Positions 61,108 through 64,000 of a DNA stretch of 64,000 bases are shown here, one piece after another (position 1 is the stretch's first letter; each line of letters opens with the position of its first letter). The stretch covers positions 1 to 64,000 of the forward strand of contig DETD01000018.1 of assembly GCA_002362105.1 (NCBI GenBank), given 5' to 3'. The notes below the pieces were generated by a model, which was given only the letters and a program-made list of their open reading frames with translations, was not told where the DNA came from and searched no databases. Position numbers and translations under genes: made by a program. The DNA is from Bacteroidales bacterium UBA3297 (GTDB lineage Bacteria; Bacteroidota; Bacteroidia; Bacteroidales; Paludibacteraceae).

Positions 61108-61746
61108 ATGGAACAGAAAAAATTTATAATAGTTATGAGGATAAGGATTTTGGTCTTATTTCTAACACTTTTATTGTCTCCATACTCCCACGCTATGGAA
61201 AAAACCATTGTAGTTCTGAAAAATGGAGAAAGGATAGTATGCGAATCTGATAGAATTAAATTCGCAAACGACGCTTCAAAACTATCAATAAAGCGAACCC
61301 CAACTTCAAAATTCGAAAAGATAAAGAAAGAAGAAATAGACACGTTAATGTTTCTTTATAAAGACGGTACGATCCAAATATTATGTAATATTCCTTATGT
61401 TTTCGATTCAGACGCTGCCAAAGGCGACTTTTCCCATCCATCTGGCACACGTTTTGGGGATTGGCTACAACTTGTCAAAAAAGGCCATTTGACACTGTTC
61501 TATACCGATCATACAATGGATCGAGGAAGAGAATACTATTTAAAGAAAGAAGATACTGATTATGCAATTTCATTATACGATAATAGAGGGCGGAAAATTA
61601 ACAAAAAATCAAAAAAAGCCATATCAAATTACCTATCCAATTGTCCTAAACTATCTGCATATATTTTAAATAATGACATTGAAACAGAAGAAGTAGAAGA
61701 CATTGTAGACGAATACAACAAATGGATAGAGCGACAGACTGAATAA
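61108..61746 (+). CDS. Small secreted protein of unknown function
   Basis: The 212-residue protein from the ATG at 61108 has a signal peptide ending near SPYSHA; the ATG at 61135 (MRIRILVLF) gives a more standard signal length. The mature part starts with EKTIVVLKNGERIVCESDRIKF, a strand pair seen in several Bacteroidota secreted proteins, then KKEEIDTLMFLYKDG. The C-terminal half has RGREYYLKKEDTDYAISLYD and an acidic end. No catalytic motif or T9SS domain is visible. Confidence 0.7.
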   Translation: MEQKKFIIVMRIRILVLFLTLLLSPYSHAMEKTIVVLKNGERIVCESDRIKFANDASKLSIKRTPTSKFEKIKKEEIDTLMFLYKDGTIQILCNIPYVFDSDAAKGDFSHPSGTRFGDWLQLVKKGHLTLFYTDHTMDRGREYYLKKEDTDYAISLYDNRGRKINKKSKKAISNYLSNCPKLSAYILNNDIETEEVEDIVDEYNKWIERQTE

Positions 61747-61802
61747 CTTTTTTTCTCCACAAATTTCACATTCCGTTTGTTTCCGGTAAGCCTTTCAGTG
61801 TA

Positions 61803-61810
61803 TATCTTTG
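61803..61810 (+). promoter_or_regulatory. -7 box of the DMT transporter gene
   Basis: TATCTTTG matches TAnnTTTG, 17 bases before the ATG at 61828. A TTTC lies 19 bases upstream. Confidence 0.58.
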
Positions 61811-61827
61811 CACCGTAAAACAAAGAG

Positions 61828-62733
61828 ATGAAGGACAAAAAGCTACTAACCGGGCACCTGTGCATGCTCGGCGCCAGCATTATGTGGGGACTGATGGCCC
61901 CACTCGGCAAAGATGCCATGACACACGGCATATCGGGTTTGGAAATGATTTGTTTCAGAGTAACCGGAGCATCGGTGTGCTTTTGGCTAGCCAGTTTTCT
62001 AACCGGAGCAGGAGCAGAGGTGAAAATCAAAAAAAAAGACCACCTGCAATTGCTTGGGGCCGCACTTTTCGCCATCGTCTTCAACCAATGCAACTACATA
62101 ATCGGGTTGAGCATAACATCGCCTCTCAACGCCAGCATAATGACCACCACCATGCCCATCTTTACCATGGTGTTGGCCTTTCTTTTTCTGAGAGAGCCCA
62201 TCACATTACTGAAGGCAGGGGGCGTGATACTGGGAGCGTGCGGAGCCGCAACCCTTATACTGGCATCGGCAAACGGCGCCATAGGAGGCGGAAAGTTGAA
62301 AGGCGACTTAATGTGTATAGCGGCCCAATGCAGTTACGCCATCTACCTGACCGCGTTTAAAGGTGTCATACAGAAATTTCCGGCAACGACGTGCATGAAG
62401 TGGATGATGACCTACGCCAGCCTGATTATAATACCCTTTGCACTACCCCAACTTTTGGAAACAAACTGGAACGCCGTTAGCAGCAAAACATGGGCAGAGA
62501 CCGTCTTTGTAGTTATAGGCGGCACCTTCTTCGCCTTTCTGCTCAGCATTACGGCACAAAAAGTTCTGCGTCCGACCATAGTGGCCATGTACAACTACGT
62601 GCAACCCATAGTATCGTGCACGGTGTCGGTACTGTTAGGGATAGGGATTTTAGGATGGAGCCATCCGCTGGCCATCGTTCTGGTATTTACCGGCGTTTAT
62701 ATGGTCAACCGTTCAAAGACAAAAGATGCGTGA
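61828..62733 (+). CDS. EamA/DMT-superfamily transporter
   Basis: The 301-residue protein has ten hydrophobic helices in two EamA repeats. The first (about 8-140) shows LGASIMWGLMAPLGKDAM and TTTMPIFTMVLAFLFLREPI, the second (about 155-295) MCIAAQCSYAIYL and YNYVQPIVSCTVSVLLG. The R-E-P-I at the end of the fourth helix is a family signature. It is a likely exporter of amino acids or nucleotide-derived metabolites in the inner membrane; the substrate cannot be told. Confidence 0.93.
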   Translation: MKDKKLLTGHLCMLGASIMWGLMAPLGKDAMTHGISGLEMICFRVTGASVCFWLASFLTGAGAEVKIKKKDHLQLLGAALFAIVFNQCNYIIGLSITSPLNASIMTTTMPIFTMVLAFLFLREPITLLKAGGVILGACGAATLILASANGAIGGGKLKGDLMCIAAQCSYAIYLTAFKGVIQKFPATTCMKWMMTYASLIIIPFALPQLLETNWNAVSSKTWAETVFVVIGGTFFAFLLSITAQKVLRPTIVAMYNYVQPIVSCTVSVLLGIGILGWSHPLAIVLVFTGVYMVNRSKTKDA

Positions 62734-62780
62734 CAGCTATTGCAAAAAACGTTTTTCATTACTCCTGTTCTCACAAAAGA

Positions 62781-62813
62781 GACAAGGGCTGTCTGAAAAT
62801 TCAGGCAACCCTT
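62781..62813. terminator. Shared terminator between the DMT gene and the GH5 gene
   Basis: ACAAGGG (62782) pairs with CCCTTGT (62807-62813), with CTG/CAG inside. It lies between two convergent stops. T runs are short, so strength is uncertain. Confidence 0.65.
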
Positions 62814-62841
62814 GTTTGTATAGGAGGTGTATATTCTACTA

Positions 62842-64000
62842 TTACCGTTTCACCACTTTAAAGAAATCTTTGTAACCAGCGGCAGTAGTAACAGCTACAA
62901 GGTACGTACCTGCAGGCAAGCTACCCAGACTATAAGAAGATTGGTAACCAAAACCACGTACTTTCACGCCACTAATGCTAAAGACTTCCACCCCAGTATA
63001 GTCGCCATAAACCGAGAACTCATCAACAATAATAGAAGGAGACAGGGCCAGACTTTCGCTGTAGAGGACATCGAAACCGGTAGTATCGGCATCTTCCACA
63101 TATTCGAATCCCCAAAGCTGGTTGTCAGCCGAAGAAAAGTCTTCTTGAACGACAGCCGCACCATTATCGAAAGAAGAGTTGGCTACTACAATACAAGTAT
63201 TGTTACCACTCTTGTTATCGAGACGGAACCAATTACCCTCTACCTGTTTAACTTCCCATTTCTCAGACGGATTGTCGTAATCGCTAAGCACCTGCTGGAT
63301 AATTGTGGCGCCAGGGTTCGGATTATAAGAATTCGTCAGCACCATATTACTCTTCACGTTACGTAAAGTATAAACTCCATTGTAGTCGCGGAGTTCGAAA
63401 AGCTGGCTTTCATCATTCTCGGAACGCGCGTCCTGAACCAGCGCCTCCTTTTCCGACGTACTACCCCTCATCGACATCACCTTACCGCTCTTCTTATTCA
63501 CAATACGGTATATTTTGCGGCTTCCAATCTGGTTAGTCAGAGTAGGATAAGTAATTTCAGGATTCTGCTGCTGGTTATTATTATTGTTGTTATTGTTATT
63601 TTGGTTGTTGTTATTCTCGTTGTTATTCTGGTTATTGTTATTATTGTTGTTCTGGTTGTTATTGTTATTATTGTTGTTCTGGTTGTTATTGTTATTCTCA
63701 CCAGAATTAGCAGAATTGCAGTTCGTGAATTTGAAAGTACTTTCCTTAAACAACGACTTGATAAGTGTACCCGAAGCCGTAGTATTGTTCCAGCTGCGCG
63801 AGTTGCAAGCTCCCGGATTCAAAGCAGATGCCACCTCACCCTTGTCGGCAAAGCTCCAGTTACACCAGCTTATTTCGTGCTGGTTCATCCAATTCACCCA
63901 TTGGCGCATAGCATCGGGGCTGTACGAGCCGTCGCCACTGGCAGAAGAAGTACCGCACTCGGTAACGAAAATAGCGCAACCGTTCTGCATTGCAGTTTCG
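62842..64000 (-). CDS. GH5 endoglucanase, C-terminal part, with Asn-rich linker, ricin-type lectin domain and T9SS tail (cut by window edge)
   Basis: The frame is open to the window end (ETAMQNGCAIFVTEC), so the start lies outside; the Met at 63990 is internal. The first 80 residues are the end of a GH5 barrel. VTEC carries the nucleophile Glu, and EISWCNWSFADKGEVASAL is typical of GH5_2 cellulases. A linker of about 55 residues is almost all Asn and Gln. Next comes a ricin-B-like lectin domain (about 150-295) with SQLFELRDYNGVYTLRNVKS (given as FELRDYNGVYTL), SEKWEVKQVE and DNQLWGFEYV (Q-x-W repeats). The last 75 residues, VEVFSISGVKVRGF and AGTYLVAVT, are a T9SS domain. It probably cuts beta-1,4-glucan at the cell surface. 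Confidence 0.93.
   Translation of the reverse strand, partial: ETAMQNGCAIFVTECGTSSASGDGSYSPDAMRQWVNWMNQHEISWCNWSFADKGEVASALNPGACNSRSWNNTTASGTLIKSLFKESTFKFTNCNSANSGENNNNNQNNNNNNNNQNNNNNNNQNNNENNNNQNNNNNNNNNQQQNPEITYPTLTNQIGSRKIYRIVNKKSGKVMSMRGSTSEKEALVQDARSENDESQLFELRDYNGVYTLRNVKSNMVLTNSYNPNPGATIIQQVLSDYDNPSEKWEVKQVEGNWFRLDNKSGNNTCIVVANSSFDNGAAVVQEDFSSADNQLWGFEYVEDADTTGFDVLYSESLALSPSIIVDEFSVYGDYTGVEVFSISGVKVRGFGYQSSYSLGSLPAGTYLVAVTTAAGYKDFFKVVKR

Overview
The window looks like a chromosomal segment of a Bacteroidota bacterium, probably order Bacteroidales. The reasons are: promoters of the TTTG / TAnnTTTG type in front of many genes; almost no Shine-Dalgarno sites; an OmpA-type porin and a PorE-like protein of the type IX secretion system (T9SS); several large secreted proteins ending in T9SS-type C-terminal domains (CotH, C10 protease, trypsin-like protease, GH5 and clan GH-A glycosidases); DUF1573 proteins; and a C69 dipeptidase. 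The GH5 and CBM6 enzymes fit a fibre-degrading, gut or rumen lifestyle, but that is inference. No species can be named.

Layout. 1-1210 is a non-coding array of long nested inverted repeats built on a 13-base dyad, ending beside an OmpA porin gene (1528-2856). 3174-4057 holds a PIN-domain toxin-antitoxin-like pair and a small orphan ORF. 4180-15608 is a leftward exopolysaccharide or O-antigen cluster: flippase, FrhB-family protein, pyruvyltransferase-like protein, polymerase, three glycosyltransferases, two P-loop proteins and a radical SAM protein. Its core (about 7.9-15.6 kb) is far more AT-rich than its surroundings, as expected of exchanged surface-polysaccharide genes. 15832-16820 is a DUF3791/DUF3990/DUF3791 operon that looks like a toxin system, followed by an AAA-ATPase/nuclease-like gene. 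The divergent gene at 19165 is a fused polysaccharide co-polymerase and tyrosine autokinase (Wzc type), the likely partner of the cluster.

21.7-28.6 kb carries two tRNAs, a YafQ toxin pair, the PorE-like protein, a four-helix-bundle (S23/IVP) gene enclosed by inverted low-complexity repeats, recF plus its DUF721 partner, a thioesterase, and a tiny secreted protein that is little more than a T9SS-tail-like domain. 28.8-44 kb is mostly housekeeping: a candidate short RNA, a C69 dipeptidase lacking the expected nucleophile, an M23 peptidase, two DUF1573 proteins, a phosphodiesterase, pepT, an ECF sigma factor, fmt, NAD kinase, L31 type B with a structured leader, a lipoprotein cyclophilin and a JAMM protein. 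42.5-64 kb is dominated by secreted T9SS cargo: a clan GH-A/CBM6 glycosidase, a trypsin-like protease, a two-domain C10 protease, two tail-to-tail CotH proteins and a GH5 endoglucanase cut by the window edge. Between them lie queD, a 5-formyl-THF cyclo-ligase, a membrane J-domain protein, a DMT transporter and the relic of a YWTSS-type surface-protein domain.

All calls come from reading sequence and translations by eye. No database search or folding program was run. Residue positions are approximate unless a specific residue is named.
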